A stretch of 64,000 nt of DNA from Notospermus geniculatus (GCA_002633025.1 NMRB01000987.1:1-64000); one strand, 5' to 3'; shown: positions 21,928 through 33,860, counted from the first letter of the stretch. Program-made: numbers and translations. Notes: generated from the sequence alone by a model not told the origin.

Positions 21928-24900
21928 TCACTTCCAAATAACATACACCATCACCCAGGTAACCAGAGAAACAGCCAACGAGGCTGCAGATAATATTGAC
22001 TGCGAAGAAGCACTGATTGCCTGGGTGCCTTGCTTTATAGAAATAGTGTTCTTGGATATGTCCCCTGGGACATGAGGGACGGAGTTGTTGATCATCGTCT
22101 CTTGTGGGCTATGGGTGAATACTAGCACTGGTGGCTGGGTGGGGACGGTAGTTGATGTTTCTGGCTGTGTGAGGGTGGAAGTTGATGATTCAAGTGGAGC
22201 TTTGATGTATCGAATAATTTCATCTGCAAAGAACCATTTCTTTTATTTGAAAGTCGGTCTTGACCAATTGTAGTGTACATGTATGTAAGAACACTTTCAC
22301 TAAGATATTGTCGTGTTTTCTGAAGACATATTTTGAATATAACTAACTCTAAGGGTAGGGACACGCCTAACGCGATTCGCTGACGCATGCGGCAAAGGTT
22401 TTGTTATTTTCCGCCGCACTGCACGCAAACAAAGCATTTGGCGCATGCTTTGCCCTTTCGCATGCGAATCGCGTTAGGTGTGTCCCTACCCTTAACAGGC
22501 CAGGAAGGTGGGCATTTTAGGGAAATCGTGCAGAAATGTCTGGTTCATACACGACGTAGCGCAACGAAACGCAAATGCGGAAAAGCAGCGCAGTGAGGAC
22601 AACACGGGGCTTTTGCCGCGTTCGCGTTTCTGCGGTAGAAACGTTTCGTCGTTGGCTACCGCGCCGCTGGAAGACGTACCTTCTTCTACAACAATCCAGC
22701 CGTCTCCCTCCGGTGTCTTCACAGTCAATCCTTCAAATACAAGCGTCCGGGTCACTGCTGCCGGTGACTCTGATCGACTGATGTCCGCCTCCCGCTTTCT
22801 CCTCCGTGTGCCACAAGTTTGGTCACACTCGCTGGTCTTCTTGTTCTTCTGGCAGACATTCACTGAGCAATGGGTATAAATCTGTGAGTCGGGGTATTTC
22901 TTGAACTTGAAACTTTGCATATTGAAGGAGAAACTGGTTGAGTTTATTGGCTGGAACTTCACCGTACTGTCTCTTTTACATCTGAAAAAAATGAACGAAA
23001 CTACAGCGGTTTTCAGGGGTCGGCATATTATCCACCGGGCGTAAGTGCCGGAAAGGAAACAGACGGGGAAACAGTGTGAAGGGCCACGCAATCACCCTGT
23101 GTTTTCACAGGGTTTACGGTTTGGAGTGTCCTTGGATGGTTTAGCCTGATATCTAGCGTGTTAATTACCCCAATGCCTGTGAAAACCGCAAAACCGCTGC
23201 GGTGCCGCAAAACGCTGCCGTCGTGGAAACGGACGGAACTTTCCCCCGGTCGGGGTTTACCTACTTGTTAGCAATCAGCTGATGGGTGGTGGATGTCTGT
23301 CCCGCCTGGGCGTAGCACCCCGTAACCACCATCTTCAGCGTCTCATCTTGCGTCTCCAGATCGACCTGCACGTTGTAGTCGGTCCCTAGCACCACCTGCC
23401 CGCTCGTTATTCTGAAATGTATTTCAAATGATTAGGGTGAGGATCTCTTTAGGGGAAGGAGCGATGGTGGCGTGGAATCGCTCATTCAGACGCCAATCTC
23501 GCTGGTTTAATCTCAATTTGCCAATCTTGGGTTGGGTCACGTCGGCTATTTCTTCGAGCATCTGTACGGTTTAAACATTTAAGTGGCCGGCCTCGTCTTC
23601 ATTTCTAAAGCCGGGTAGGAAAAGGAACCCCATCCTGAGATTATCAGAGGTTCCGCCGCGTCGTACATTTGAAAGGTGCTTTATAGGCTGGCTTTCCATT
23701 CACGTGATTTTCGAGGGGCAGACGCTCGAAAGCATTGTTTGTTTCCGCGGCGTTGGTCACGGACGCGGCATCGCACCGCCCGAAAATCGCATAAGGCACT
23801 TACGGTTTTCCATTCTTGTTGTAGTTCAAGTCAAACTTGAGGTTCAAGTTGCCCTCTCTCGGCGGTACCGTGATGATGACCGGTTTGATTGGCTTGGGTG
23901 GAACTGTTGCAGTGGTGGGCGTGGCGCAGATGACTGGGACTTGGTACTGCTGTATGCGGTCGATAGTCTGGCCGACATCCGGGACTTTTTGAATCAAGTT
24001 GTTTCGGTACTGAATTTTGTTATCTTTGGTCTGAATTGTTTGAATGGCATTTTAGAAAGGTTCCGAATAACTAATCCAACTTTTTGGTTACTCTTCCTAG
24101 ATTTATTTAACACGACGTTTCTACCAGTGTTCCCTGGTCGTTGTCAAGTGTACAACTGAATCAAAGTGAAGTTGAGTCTACTGTTATGTAGACTGTTATG
24201 TACACTGTTATGTAGACTCAACTTCACTTTGATTCAGTTGTACACTTGACAACGACCAGGGAACACTGGTAGAAACGTCGTGTTAAATAAATCTAGGAAG
24301 AGTAACCAAAAAGTTGGATTAGTTATCTTTGGTCTGCAGGAGAATTTAGACGTTGCTGCCAGGCCCTCGGTTAAAGACCGGGGTCTGGCTGCGCGACACG
24401 AGGCAAGTTGATGTCAGGCTAGGGATACACTGAACGCGATTTACCCATCGCGCGCGATTTTCGCACGAATCTCTTTTGTTTCCGAGGCATTGCGGCATGA
24501 AATAACAAACAACGCGCGCGGTGGGTAAATCGCGTTCAGTGTATCCCTAGCCTCATTCGTTTTAACGTTGTAGGCCTAAATCGTAAAGAAGTCAACAATG
24601 GCAAATATATAGAGGGCCGACTCGCGCGAGACTGACTGGCCCAAAGGCTGGCTTTCCATTCACGCGATTTTCGCGCGGCGCGGATACGAATAATGCTTTC
24701 GAGCGTCCGCGCGAAAATCGCGTGAATGAATGGAAAGCCAGCCAAACTCACGACAGCGGTTTCCCGCTCTCGCCGGGACGCAGTCGAAGTGGCTCGATTC
24801 GATGCAGTCGAGTTTGATCTCAGGCGCGGATCCAGGGGGGAGCACACCCGGCCCATGCCCCCTCTATTTTGTGGAAAATCTTTAAAATTGAGCGGGAAAC

Positions 24901-27900
24901 CTCGAAATTTTGAAAAGATGTTAACATTTGACCGAGGTTTTCCACGATGCAGGCGGGCTGTGCCCCCTCTTTCCCGTGATTCTGGATCCGCTCCTGGATC
25001 TGATTGGTCAGTCGGGCTGAATTGTCAGTTACTGATTGGTCAAGGACACTCACCGTGATGGTCGTCCCACAGGCATTCAGAGGAATCGTTGCGACAATCC
25101 GTTGTTTGTCTGTCTTGTGCCATTCGGAAGTGAAGCCGCAGCCGCTGTCGGGGACAAGCAGAGTGATGTGCTGTGGTTTGACGGTCGGGAAGTTTTTGAT
25201 GCTGAAGATGGCGATAATGTTTTTGCCTGTGCACGTTACATCCGGCTGCGGATCTGAGAAAGGAAAATTAACATCAGGATTTTGCTATCCGCTGCAAGAC
25301 GTTTCATACCAGGCAGCCATGCACCGGTTAGGCCTATTCGAGTCCGTTGATGGCCCGTATGTCGAAAGTTGCCAGGCAGCAGTCTGCCAACAAGGCCAAC
25401 AAAGTGATAGCACGCCCTTTTCTTTGTGTTTCCTATGCACACGCGGGTAATGGCTAGTCTTTGCCACGGCGAATAAATGAGTCGCGTCACGCGCAAACTG
25501 CCGTAAGATGGCAGCGCAGCATACTCACAGGCTGGCGGGAGAACGTTCACCGGTGCACACCTCACCGAGGCCACCTCAGTCAGCTTGCAGTTGTGGTTCC
25601 CCCACCCGCTATGAGGGCAGCGCGAGATGTCTTTTTCGTCGCCTTTGCACTGGACGTTGGTAAGCCAGATTTTGGTCACTCCTGCCGTGTACACGCCTGT
25701 CAGTGCTGTCGGTTGTGCGTTACTGGAAAAAATGGAGATTGGTGAAGATAAAGGCGAACGCATTCTCGATTGTGGTGCCACATGTCGGTGGCAGCCGTAC
25801 CTTCCGCGACTTCGCAGCTGTAGGCCTACGTCTATTGAGTTACGTACGGCACCGCTTCACGTACGAGTTATCGTGCGCGCGAGTTGGCTGCCTATGGCAA
25901 CTCAACCGTACAAAGCTATGGGTAGTCATTGAAGTCATTGGTCTCAGCCTAAAGGCCCGTTTACACATGCAACTTTTCATATGCAACTTCATGCAACTTG
26001 TTGCATAAACCTGATGCGACCAAAAAGTTTCATAAAAGTTGCATGGGGATTGTGTAAACGGGCATGCAACTTGTTGCAACTCGATCACGCTGGATGTTGC
26101 ATCGATATTTCTATGTGTAAACCGTCGCAGGTAGTTTGCAACAAGTTGCAAGTTGCTGCAACTTGCAACTTGCTGCAACCTAGTGTAAACCGCCCTTTAG
26201 GAACCAATGGTGAGTTATCCACAGAAAGCCAACTCTCACGAGGAATCGCTCACGTTGCGGCTCGTGCGTCAAATTGCCATGCTAGTATTGTAGTAGGCTG
26301 AGTGCATCCCAAATTTAACTTACTTTGAGCAAAGCATGTTGCACACGACCTTGGCGTCGTTTTCACCCCAGTCATCATCACAGATCGCTCCCCACTCTGT
26401 GTTGTACTTGATCATGACTCGGCCTTCCGTCGATGATGGTCCGCCCTCCAGCTTTACAACGTCTCCCGAAGTTTTACCTTTTGATAAGAAAGTGCGGGGC
26501 GTAATGCGCGGTTCACGTGAGAGGTGAACTCCCCAAAGCAGTTGTGCACCGCGTCGTGGAGAGTCACTCCCTTCGTCACCGCACACAAACCGAACGGGGC
26601 CGCGGTACACATTAGGGAGTTTTCGCAAAGCCCCCGAAACGCCAACGCCAAACCCATTGTTCAGTGCGACGAGGAGAGCACCGAACAGAAGGGTAGACGT
26701 TCGCGCTGGTGTTTCGGGGGCTTTGCGACAACTCTATAGAACTCTTAAGCTGGATTTAGCTGCACGCGGTATGCGGATTGCGGAACGCGGTAAGCGGAAA
26801 GTTCAATGCATTTCGCATACAACAAATCGCTTCCGCCGGGGATTCCGCGGCCCTATACCGCATTCCGCGTGTCAGCTAAACGCAGCTTTAGAACTGCGTA
26901 GGGAGTTTACGTGAGGTAATATCTGGCGTCAATTGGCTCTCTATGGGCAACTCAACCATAGAAAACTGTTGGGAGTCCTTTGTGTCACTGGTCTCGGGGT
27001 AAGCCGTAAGGAAACCAACAATGGTGAATTGCCCATTGAGAACCAGCCCGCAGGAGAAAACTCACGCGGAGCAGCGCCGTTAGGAATGGCGTGGTTGTCA
27101 TAATACTGCTGCAAAAAGAGTTTTTCCTTGCGTTGGGACCAAATTTCAAACATGGCGTGCCGACGTGCAGACCTCTGCCTCTCATCCACATATTCCAATA
27201 TGGCGGTACGGCGGCCATATTGCGGGTTAAGTTAGTATTCGGACTGACCGGCAGGGGGAACCGCCGTGGACCGAATTGGCTTCCCAGTCAGCGAGGATGT
27301 TAAATTTGACTTACATGTGACCGGTTTGAGAGTCCCTGTATCTGGTTTAACTGTCGTAACCACGCCTCCAGCCTGGTTCCCCTGACATTCTAAGCGTACG
27401 TCGAGGTTGTGAGTGCAGACTGTGTCCGCGTTCTTTATTGCGCATGCGGTTATCGTCTTCTCACTCCCATCGCAGACGATCTGTTTTTGAGGCAGGGTAG
27501 TTGGCACTGGTCCGAATGGGTCCGAAAGAAATTTTGCCGTCACTGGGCTGAAGAAAACGGCAAAAAAAAGAAGAATTTTCATCTGAGATCGTTACTTTTA
27601 GGCCTACATAAAGTTCTGGGAAAGACGTGACCTGCCAATCCCTCCGTTTTACTGCAGCAAAGGGTCCGAGTTGCTGCACATCACGCCCTATTCACTCAAT
27701 AATTCAGTGGTATCGGCCTTACCCTCAACCACTGACTTGGTGCCAAAGTCCGTCTCTGAACACTAGATATCACTACCAGTTGTTGACGAACGCGCTGGAT
27801 CAACCAGCCAATGAGCTATCAGCCAATAAGAAAATGTTTCACGTGAAATACTGGTCGCTGATTGGTTGATGACAGTTTGCGCCATCTAGCGTTCAGAAAC

Positions 27901-28955
27901 ACGATTAGGCCTCATCTGTGCCAGTGGTTGAGAGCGTATATTAACTAGTATTAAGCTGGAGGCCACTGGGGACGAGTGTAATTACACCCAGTCTCCAGAA
28001 ACATTTCTGGGGAGGTCGAGGAGCACCTCATTCAGCGCTCACTATGATCCTGTCAGTGTTTGTCAATCCTTACAGTGGCGACCCCTACAGGACGGTAGGC
28101 CTGCAGGAATTAATGGTAAAGCCCATAAAAACGAGATTTGGTAACCTTACCTGAATCCAAGCTGCCTACAGATGACTTCCGCCACTTGTAGAGTAACTTG
28201 AGCCGCACATATCGTGTTCCATTTACCGTCGTAATAAATTTGTACTCGTCCCTTGCTCTTCGTGGAGCCAGTCCCGGTAAACTTGAGGTCACCTGTCGCA
28301 CATAAAAAATACGTTGTTAGGCGGGTGATCCACCGTACTAGGTTCACGACAAAAGTTGCCAACAAGGCGCCGCCTGGTTCTCGAAAGCTGTCGCGAACGA
28401 ATCGTAAACTCGTCGGGAAGCCGACATGAATTTGTAGGTGTGCCAGCAGCACACCAGGCGATATCGCGAGCGATCTGGAGTTGGCCGCATAGAAACTCCG
28501 CTAGCGCTAGCGGAGCCCATCTGCCGATAGTGCTGTACATTTTCCCATGCATTTTAACACCGATAGGCTGTCGAAGCACTAGCGGAGTTTCTATGCGGCT
28601 ATCCCTGATCGCAAGCGAAGCAAGTGGGACTGTTATTGACGCCAGGTGTGCGCTGGACAGCGATGCGCCTGTTAAAATCTTCTCATCAGCGATGATCGAC
28701 CAATATCTAAAGATACCCAAACCAATGTCGCCCAATCTGCGGTGGCTGGCGAGAAGATCGGTGGCGATTAGATCACTTGCGATGTCGCCTGGTGTGCTGA
28801 TGACTTTAGGAGTGCATTTCACTGTCACTGAGATGATGTCACAGACGTGAATTTGTATTGTGTGCTACCTCACCTTGATTCTGCGCAGTCGCGAGATAAA
28901 CGCCCAGCAGAAATAGAACCAGGCAGATTGATATTTGTCGCATTTTGTCCTTCAT
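21928..28955 (-). CDS. secreted or apical SRCR-SRCR-ZP domain protein (DMBT1-like)
   Basis: Exons in transcript order: 28874-28955, 28151-28292, 27315-27547, 26324-26477, 25529-25722, 25054-25253, 23804-24030, 23265-23411, 22680-22981 and 21928-22223. All phases agree, giving 658 residues. Signal peptide: MKDKMRQISICLVLFLLGVY then LATAQ. SRCR1 spans residues about 28-130 (GRVQIYYDGKWNTIC ... VICRQLGF ... IVCDGSEKTITAC). SRCR2 spans about 155-257 (GAICDDDWGENDAKVVC ... IWLTNVQCKGDEKDISRCPH). A ZP domain of about 270-515 follows (CGFTSEWHKTDKQ ... LNACGTTIT; QQYQVPVIC; MVVTGCYAQ). A dibasic cleavage site RRRKR at 519-523 lies where ZP proteins are processed. The C-terminal 23 residues are hydrophobic with almost no tail (VMVYVIWK), fitting a GPI signal or a short anchor. 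ZP modules polymerise extracellularly; SRCR modules often bind ligands or microbes. The exact role is unknown. Confidence 0.93.
22350..22494. repeat. fold-back element, AGGGACAC termini
   Basis: TAAGGGTAGGGACACGCCTA at the left matches TAGGTGTGTCCCTACCCTTA at the right. CATGCG-rich arms pair inside. Located in the last intron of the SRCR-ZP gene. Confidence 0.85.
23686..23790. repeat. degenerate copy of the GGCTGGCTTTCCATTCACG element
   Basis: Same left end as the intact hairpin at 24645-24744, but the right arm is decayed. It ends a few bases from the donor of the ZP exon (23798-23803). Confidence 0.55.
24067..24326. repeat. perfect 112-bp-arm inverted repeat at a duplicated splice acceptor
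   Basis: Arms 24067-24180 and 24213-24326 are essentially identical in reverse complement, with a 32-nt loop. The element is bracketed by a 15-bp direct repeat GTTATCTTTGGTCTG (24019-24033 and 24322-24336). Its complement contains CAG|ACCAAAGATAAC, the acceptor and first codons of the ZP exon. Confidence 0.9.
24417..24552. repeat. fold-back element, GGGATACACTGAACGCG termini
   Basis: GGCTAGGGATACACTGAACG and its complement CGTTCAGTGTATCCCTAGCC form the ends. The interior contains CGCGCGATTTTCGC. Confidence 0.85.
24645..24744. repeat. fold-back element, GGCTGGCTTTCCATTCACG termini
   Basis: AGGCTGGCTTTCCATTCACG at the left and GAATGGAAAGCCAGCC at the right, with CGCGCGAAAATCGC inner arms. A degenerate copy is at 23686-23790. 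Confidence 0.85.
25950..26199. repeat. GCAACTTG-rich element, copy 1
   Basis: Ends TAAAGGCCCGTTTACAC and GTGTAAACCGCCCTTTA. The interior is built from repeated and inverted GCAACTTGTTGC words. A shorter copy lies at 48529-48643 in the phosphatase gene, sharing GGGCATGCAACTTGTTGCAA and ATCACGCTGGATGTTGC. Confidence 0.8.
26615..26736. repeat. GCAAAGCCCCCGAAACGCC fold-back family, copy 1
   Basis: GGGAGTTTTCGCAAAGCCCC on the left and GGGGGCTTTGCGACAACTC on the right, around CCCATTGTTC...GAACAG. Other copies: 58870-59002, 59099-59220, and a partial one at 45082-45172. Confidence 0.85.
26748..26889. repeat. fold-back element, AGCTGGATTTAGCTGCACGC ends
   Basis: AGCTGGATTTAGCTGCACGC on the left pairs imperfectly with GCGTGTCAGCTAAACGCAGC on the right. 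Inner GCGGAACGCGGTA words are inverted. Confidence 0.7.
26925..27075. repeat. CTCTATGGGCAACTC repeat family member
   Basis: GGCTCTCTATGGGCAACTC, then AACCATAGAAA, ending with CAATGGTGAATTGCCCATTG. Related copies lie near 25880, 37855, 43415, 49675, 50755, 57885 and 58520, in both orientations. Confidence 0.7.
28447..28799. repeat. nested fold-back element
   Basis: Outer arms CAGCACACCAGGCGATATCG and its complement at 28780-28799. An inner hairpin GCCGCATAGAAACTCCGCTA pairs with GCGGAGTTTCTATGCGGC. It lies in intron 1 of the SRCR-ZP gene. Confidence 0.8.
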
Positions 28956-29564
28956 GGGTCTGACGCCCGCTGGACGGACTTAATTCTGTCGCTGAAACGA
29001 AAACAAGTAAAGGAGATGGAGACGCCATTTTGTTGCACAAGGCTGCGATTATACATGTAGAGCTACTTCCGTTCACAGTCGCGAACCCTTGTGTTACCTT
29101 TGTTAACGGCGCGTCCGTTTACCGCAGCCTGATGTCTGGCGAGGAAGTTTTGCGGAGGACCAGAAAAACTAGACTTGATAAATGTCCAGGACAATGTGGG
29201 TAAAATGGCAAATACGCATTCAAGCATTCAATTGAAAATTGGGTTGATTTTTTTCACAAATTCCGCGTATTTCTTTGGCAGGTATGATGTGATTCCCAAG
29301 GTGGGTGAATCGGCAGGAAACGTGGACTCAGAATGGGCGTCGATGTTCAGCGAAAGGTGCACACCGTTATGAAAGACGCATAGACCACCAAAGATAATCG
29401 TTGTCCTCTTCGGGTGCTCTCTATTCAGAATAAGCCGTATACGGCTTAGAAGATGAATTATAGCCTCTTGATGGTCTTTGAGATCAGATCTTTTGGTAAT
29501 TGGGGTCGTGAGATATGTCATGAAATAATAACAGGTTTCTAAAGGTGAAAGACATAGCTTCCTA

Positions 29565-29640
29565 TACCAGACTCAAACCCACGGACCCTTGCATAAGGCA
29601 TCAATCGTCCGCTGCACGCCTTAACCACAAGGCCAAATCC
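29565..29640 (-). repeat. tRNA-derived SINE head or tRNA relic
   Basis: The minus strand reads GGCCTTGTGGTTAAGGCG (A-box-like) and, at tRNA spacing, GTGGGTTTGAGTC (altered B box). The arms do not pair well enough to call a working tRNA. Confidence 0.4.
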
Positions 29641-30904
29641 CCATACCCATATTCAAAAAAAGATGGTTCAATGTTCAATGTGAGATATGTCAGAGCGAGA
29701 GATGTTGCTGTTCTTGTTGTACAGAAACCTCAGCCGCCCTGTAACGTTTTCAAGTGTTCCCCATATCTCAGTGCCACCATACAACAGACAGTTAGAGGGA
29801 CGTACCATGACTTTTCAAAATAGGGGAACGCAGAGAAATCTGTCTCTCTCGTCTCACTGTGTCCCCCATAGCCCTACAATGAAGGGAAACTCGTTTGGGC
29901 CTAGTCGGCGGTGAGGGTCCACTATACGGTACCTGAAGTGGATAAGGAGTTAAGCGGGACTTACCTTCTCGGGACTGCCTCAACTAAGGAACCGTTAGGT
30001 TATGTATGACTGTCACCTACCGACGATTGACACAAATGTCATACGAAAGAAAGCATGACAAAGGCCTGTTATGGCAGTATATCACGTGTATGTTTGATTT
30101 ATACGTCACGTACCGTATCTGAGATCTGTGCCAGTGCGTATACAGTCCAAACTTCACCTGAATATTGATTTGTAGTGCAAATATCCTAACAAAATGAACA
30201 AAATGAGGAAAATCCACCACTCTACCACAAGCAGGCTCTATAACAGCGTTTCATATAAGAGTCACAACGATTTCACGCCATATTGATCAACGTTGCCATG
30301 TCAACGACCCAAACATGGCGCCAAGAGCCAATCAGTAGAGTTCAATGGTGAAGATCCCGTTTGGAAAACATGCCGTTCACAACATGGATTTGGGTCATGC
30401 TTTCAGTGTGGTTACACAGATATAATGGGACGGTCTCCTCAAACTATAGGAATATGAGCAAAACACGTCCAGGTGACCAAAGCATAACCAAGGTAAGGTT
30501 GTTTTTCATGATATTTCGACGCTAGATGATTCATCTCGCCATGTTTCCTTTCATTCCTTTCATTGGGATACACCTATGGCAGTCTGTGACTGATATACCG
30601 TAGCCTACCTGCCCAGGACGGAAATATTACCCACCACTCGTCGTTAGGCAGAGTCTCGTGTAGTGAAACTCCTGTTTCTGCATAAAACACGTGTGACATT
30701 TCCCGAAGAACATCTTAGGACTGGCGAAGAAAATGTCAGCACCTCGTTTTCTTTCACATTTGTAAGTATTTGTAATCTCATCGTCTTTAACACATAGACC
30801 TACTATCTATATGGTTTTAATTATCAGAGAAAAGCATGTCAAGAGTTTGGCGTCAAACCAGAAGGAACGTCGGTCAATCCCACAACGTGCGTCAGGTCTC
30901 TGCA

Positions 30905-31152
30905 TCGTCTATTTTGGTCCCGGCGTCTATTTTGGTCTCCGCGTCTATCTTGGTCCCGAGCGCGTCTATCTTGGTCCCGAGCGCGTCTATCTTGGGTCCC
31001 GAGTGCGTCTATCTTGGTCCCGAGCGCGTCTATCTTGGTCTCGAGCGCGTCTATCTTGGGTCCCGAGCGCGTCTATCTTGGTCCCGAGCGCGTCTGTCTT
31101 GGTCCTGAGCGCGTCTATCTTGGTCCCGAGCGCGTCTATCTTGGTCGCGCAC
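30905..31152 (+). repeat. minisatellite, unit about 20 bp
   Basis: About 12 copies of GCGTCTATCTTGGTCCCGA with small variations (CTTGGTC / CTTGGGTCC). The unit length varies by one base, so every frame is open over parts of it. The resulting repeated peptides are not taken as genes. Confidence 0.9.
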
Positions 31153-31696
31153 CAAGGTCGCGCAGGGGACCAGAGGCCTTTGGGACAAAAACAGACGAAG
31201 CACGCACGCGGGGAGCAGTTGTACATGTAACGCCGAACCAGGTTGACATGATACCTACTGTTCGCCTTCAACCACACTCATGCTTAGCCCCCAAAACGTT
31301 GAACAGGTGGAGCCAGCCCCGTTAACCCAACAAATGAACCCATGTGACAGAATGGTCATGAAATCTGTTTAGTATAGATGTAGTTTATCACACCTTGACC
31401 GTACACTTTATTGTACACATCAGAACGGTACACTAGCCGTTCATCAGTGCTGTTATTGATTGCATAGTATCACCTATGTCCGCCAGCAATGGTATTTCCA
31501 TATCATTTGTATTCGTTCCAGAGTAATACCTTCTTATATTTCAACATGTTCACATTCTGCACTACAATCAAAGCTATTGATTAGCATGGCTTGGTTTAGG
31601 CCTAAGATTATCAAAATAGTTCAATCTTCGAGATTGTTCAGTTGTCCGCAGGACGGTATCCCACAGGCCATCCATTTAGTACGTACAATGTGACCA

Positions 31697-31855
31697 GGGC
31701 TGGGTTGCACAAAACTCATGTTAGCGCTAACTTGGTGTTAGCGCTAACTTTATGTTAAATGACGTAAAAAGACAATGGATTTTGACGTCATCTAACATAA
31801 AGTTAGCGCTAACACCAAATTAGAGCTATCGTGAGTTTTGTGCAACCGGACCCAG
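31697..31855. repeat. fold-back element, GTTGCACAAAACTCA ends
   Basis: GGGTTGCACAAAACTCATG pairs with GAGTTTTGTGCAACC. Internal GTTAGCGCTAAC words are self-complementary. Confidence 0.85.
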
Positions 31856-32796
31856 AACGCGTTTTTTTTCCGTTCGAGTTGGCCTTCTATGGGAAATACA
31901 TCCTTTGCAGTAAAAGCTTCCTTCGGTCTCTTCCTCACTTCGGCGATTCGGGTCAGCATTTTTACCAAACCTTGCTTATACAACCACAAGGACATTCTGC
32001 ATTTATCTGCTGACTTGTTAGGGTCTACAGAACATCCAGCCAATTATAGTCATCCCAAACATGCGACCCCCTTGGAGAAGGTTAAACCACGTCGCAGTTT
32101 AGTTTGCCCCTTGAGCGGTGACAACGGCAGTCGCTCACCGTTCTTCGTTGTCGCAGGTGAATGGCTACGAACATGCGCAAGCAAAAAAACACCTTTCACG
32201 CCAAGGTACATGTATAGCGCTGACCGTTCATCGCAGATGGGAAGGCCCATGAACTAGGAAACGTAAAAAAAGCTGTTGTCCTTGAAAATAATTTAAGCAT
32301 TTTTACCGCACGCTGATCATGTTATTCGGCTGCCTGGGAAATTTTCCGGATCACTGGTGCGTCCTGGAGTAGGCCCTGGCAAAGTACAGTGCGTACGTAA
32401 TCTTTTGACATGACGTTCTGTGGCCGGTTCTTGCCCCGAAATGTCAAGTTTAACATTCTTGACGGATCTTTCTAAAAAATCATTTGCGCATTCGTCATGT
32501 GGTTATCAAAATAAGTACCATACCAATGTGAGGCCCATCAAAAAACACTTTCTTGATAAACCAGGGCCCACTTGAGATTAGATGCGATATCTAACCCTTG
32601 ATTGATAAGCTTGATTGATTGAAGTAAAGAATGCGACACGTTCTCTTAAAAGCATTTCCGTACATCCCGGTGCCGATGTCGTTCCAAGGAGGCCAAAATA
32701 TGGAACTTTGGATTATGGAGTCATTATTTGACGTCATATGACCTTATTTGACGTCATGCGAATGTCTCATCTCACTGTATCTAGGAAACTGCGTGA

Positions 32797-33860
32797 TCCG
32801 GCAAACTAACCCCTCCTCTACAACTACATGATCCNNNNNNNNNNNNNNNNNNNNNNNNNNNNNNNNNNNNNNNNNNNNNNNNNNNNNNNNNNNNNNNNNN
32901 NNNNNNNNNNNNNNNNNNNNNNNNNNNNNNNNNNNNNNNNNNNNNNNNNNNNNNNNNNNNNNNNNNNNNNNNNNNNNNNNNNNNNNNNNNNNNNNNNNNN
33001 NNNNNNNNNNNNNNNNNNNNNNNNNNNNNNNNNNNNNNNNNNNNNNNNNNNNNNNNNNNNNNNNNNNNNNNNNNNNNNNNNNNNNNNNNNNNNNNNNNNN
33101 NNNNNNNNNNNNNNNNNNNNNNNNNNNNNNNNNNNNNNNNNNNNNNNNNNNNNNNNNNNNNNNNNNNNNNNNNNNNNNNNNNNNNNNNNNNNNNNNNNNN
33201 NNNNNNNNNNNNNNNNNNNNNNNNNNNNNNNNNNNNNNNNNNNNNNNNNNNNNNNNNNNNNNNNNNNNNNNNNNNNNNNNNNNNNNNNNNNNNNNNNNNN
33301 NNNNNNNNNNNNNNNNNNNNNNNNNNNNNNNNNNNNNNNNNNNNNNNNNNNNNNNNNNNNNNNNNNNNNNNNNNNNNNNNNNNNNNNNNNNNNNNNNNNN
33401 NNNNNNNNNNNNNNNNNNNNNNNNNNNNNNNNNNNNNNNNNNNNNNNNNNNNNNNNNNNNNNCAACTACATTATCCTGCAAACTAGCCCCTCGCCTACAA
33501 CTACGTGATCCAGCAAACTAACCCCTCCTCTACAACTACATTATCCTGCAAACTAACCCCTCCACTAGAACTACATGATCCAGCAAACTAACCCCTGCAA
33601 ACTAACCCCTCCCCTACAACTATATGATCCAGCAAACTAGGCCCAATTTCCAATTATGATCCATCAAACTAGGCCCTATCTACAATATGATCCAGCAAAC
33701 TAGGCCCAAACTACAACTATGATCCAGCAAATTAGGCCCTATCCACAACTATATGATTTAGCAAACTGGGCCCCATCTATAACTACATGTATATGATCCA
33801 GCAAACTACGTCCTTCATTCACAACTCAATTTACACGATCCAGCAAACAACATCAATACC
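32797..33860. repeat. satellite array around an assembly gap
   Basis: Units of about 33-36 bp containing ATGATCCAGCAAACTA and CCCCTCC or GGCCC. They are present on both sides of a 628-base N run (32835-33462). The gap is probably a collapsed part of the same array. Copies diverge to the right. Confidence 0.85.
32835..33462. other. assembly gap (N)
   Basis: 628 undetermined bases flanked by satellite units. Nothing can be said about the content. Confidence 0.99.

Noticed and set aside
25981-26301. Open frames around 25950-26200 on both strands
   Set aside because: They are translations of the GCAACTTG-rich fold-back element.
27232-27540. SRCR1 second-half exon starting at the nearer acceptor (cccag before TGACGG)
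   Set aside because: That choice gives a stop (TGA) after about 25 codons. The acceptor ttcttcag three codons upstream keeps the frame and fits the SRCR pattern.
29565-29640. Possible tRNA gene on the minus strand
   Set aside because: A- and B-box-like words are present, but the B box is altered and the acceptor and anticodon arms do not pair cleanly. Kept only as a SINE or tRNA relic.
30811-31325. Overlapping open frames with repeated peptides (VYLGPER- and LSWSRAR-like)
   Set aside because: They are read-through of a minisatellite of about 20 bp, open in several frames on both strands. No splice context or protein similarity.
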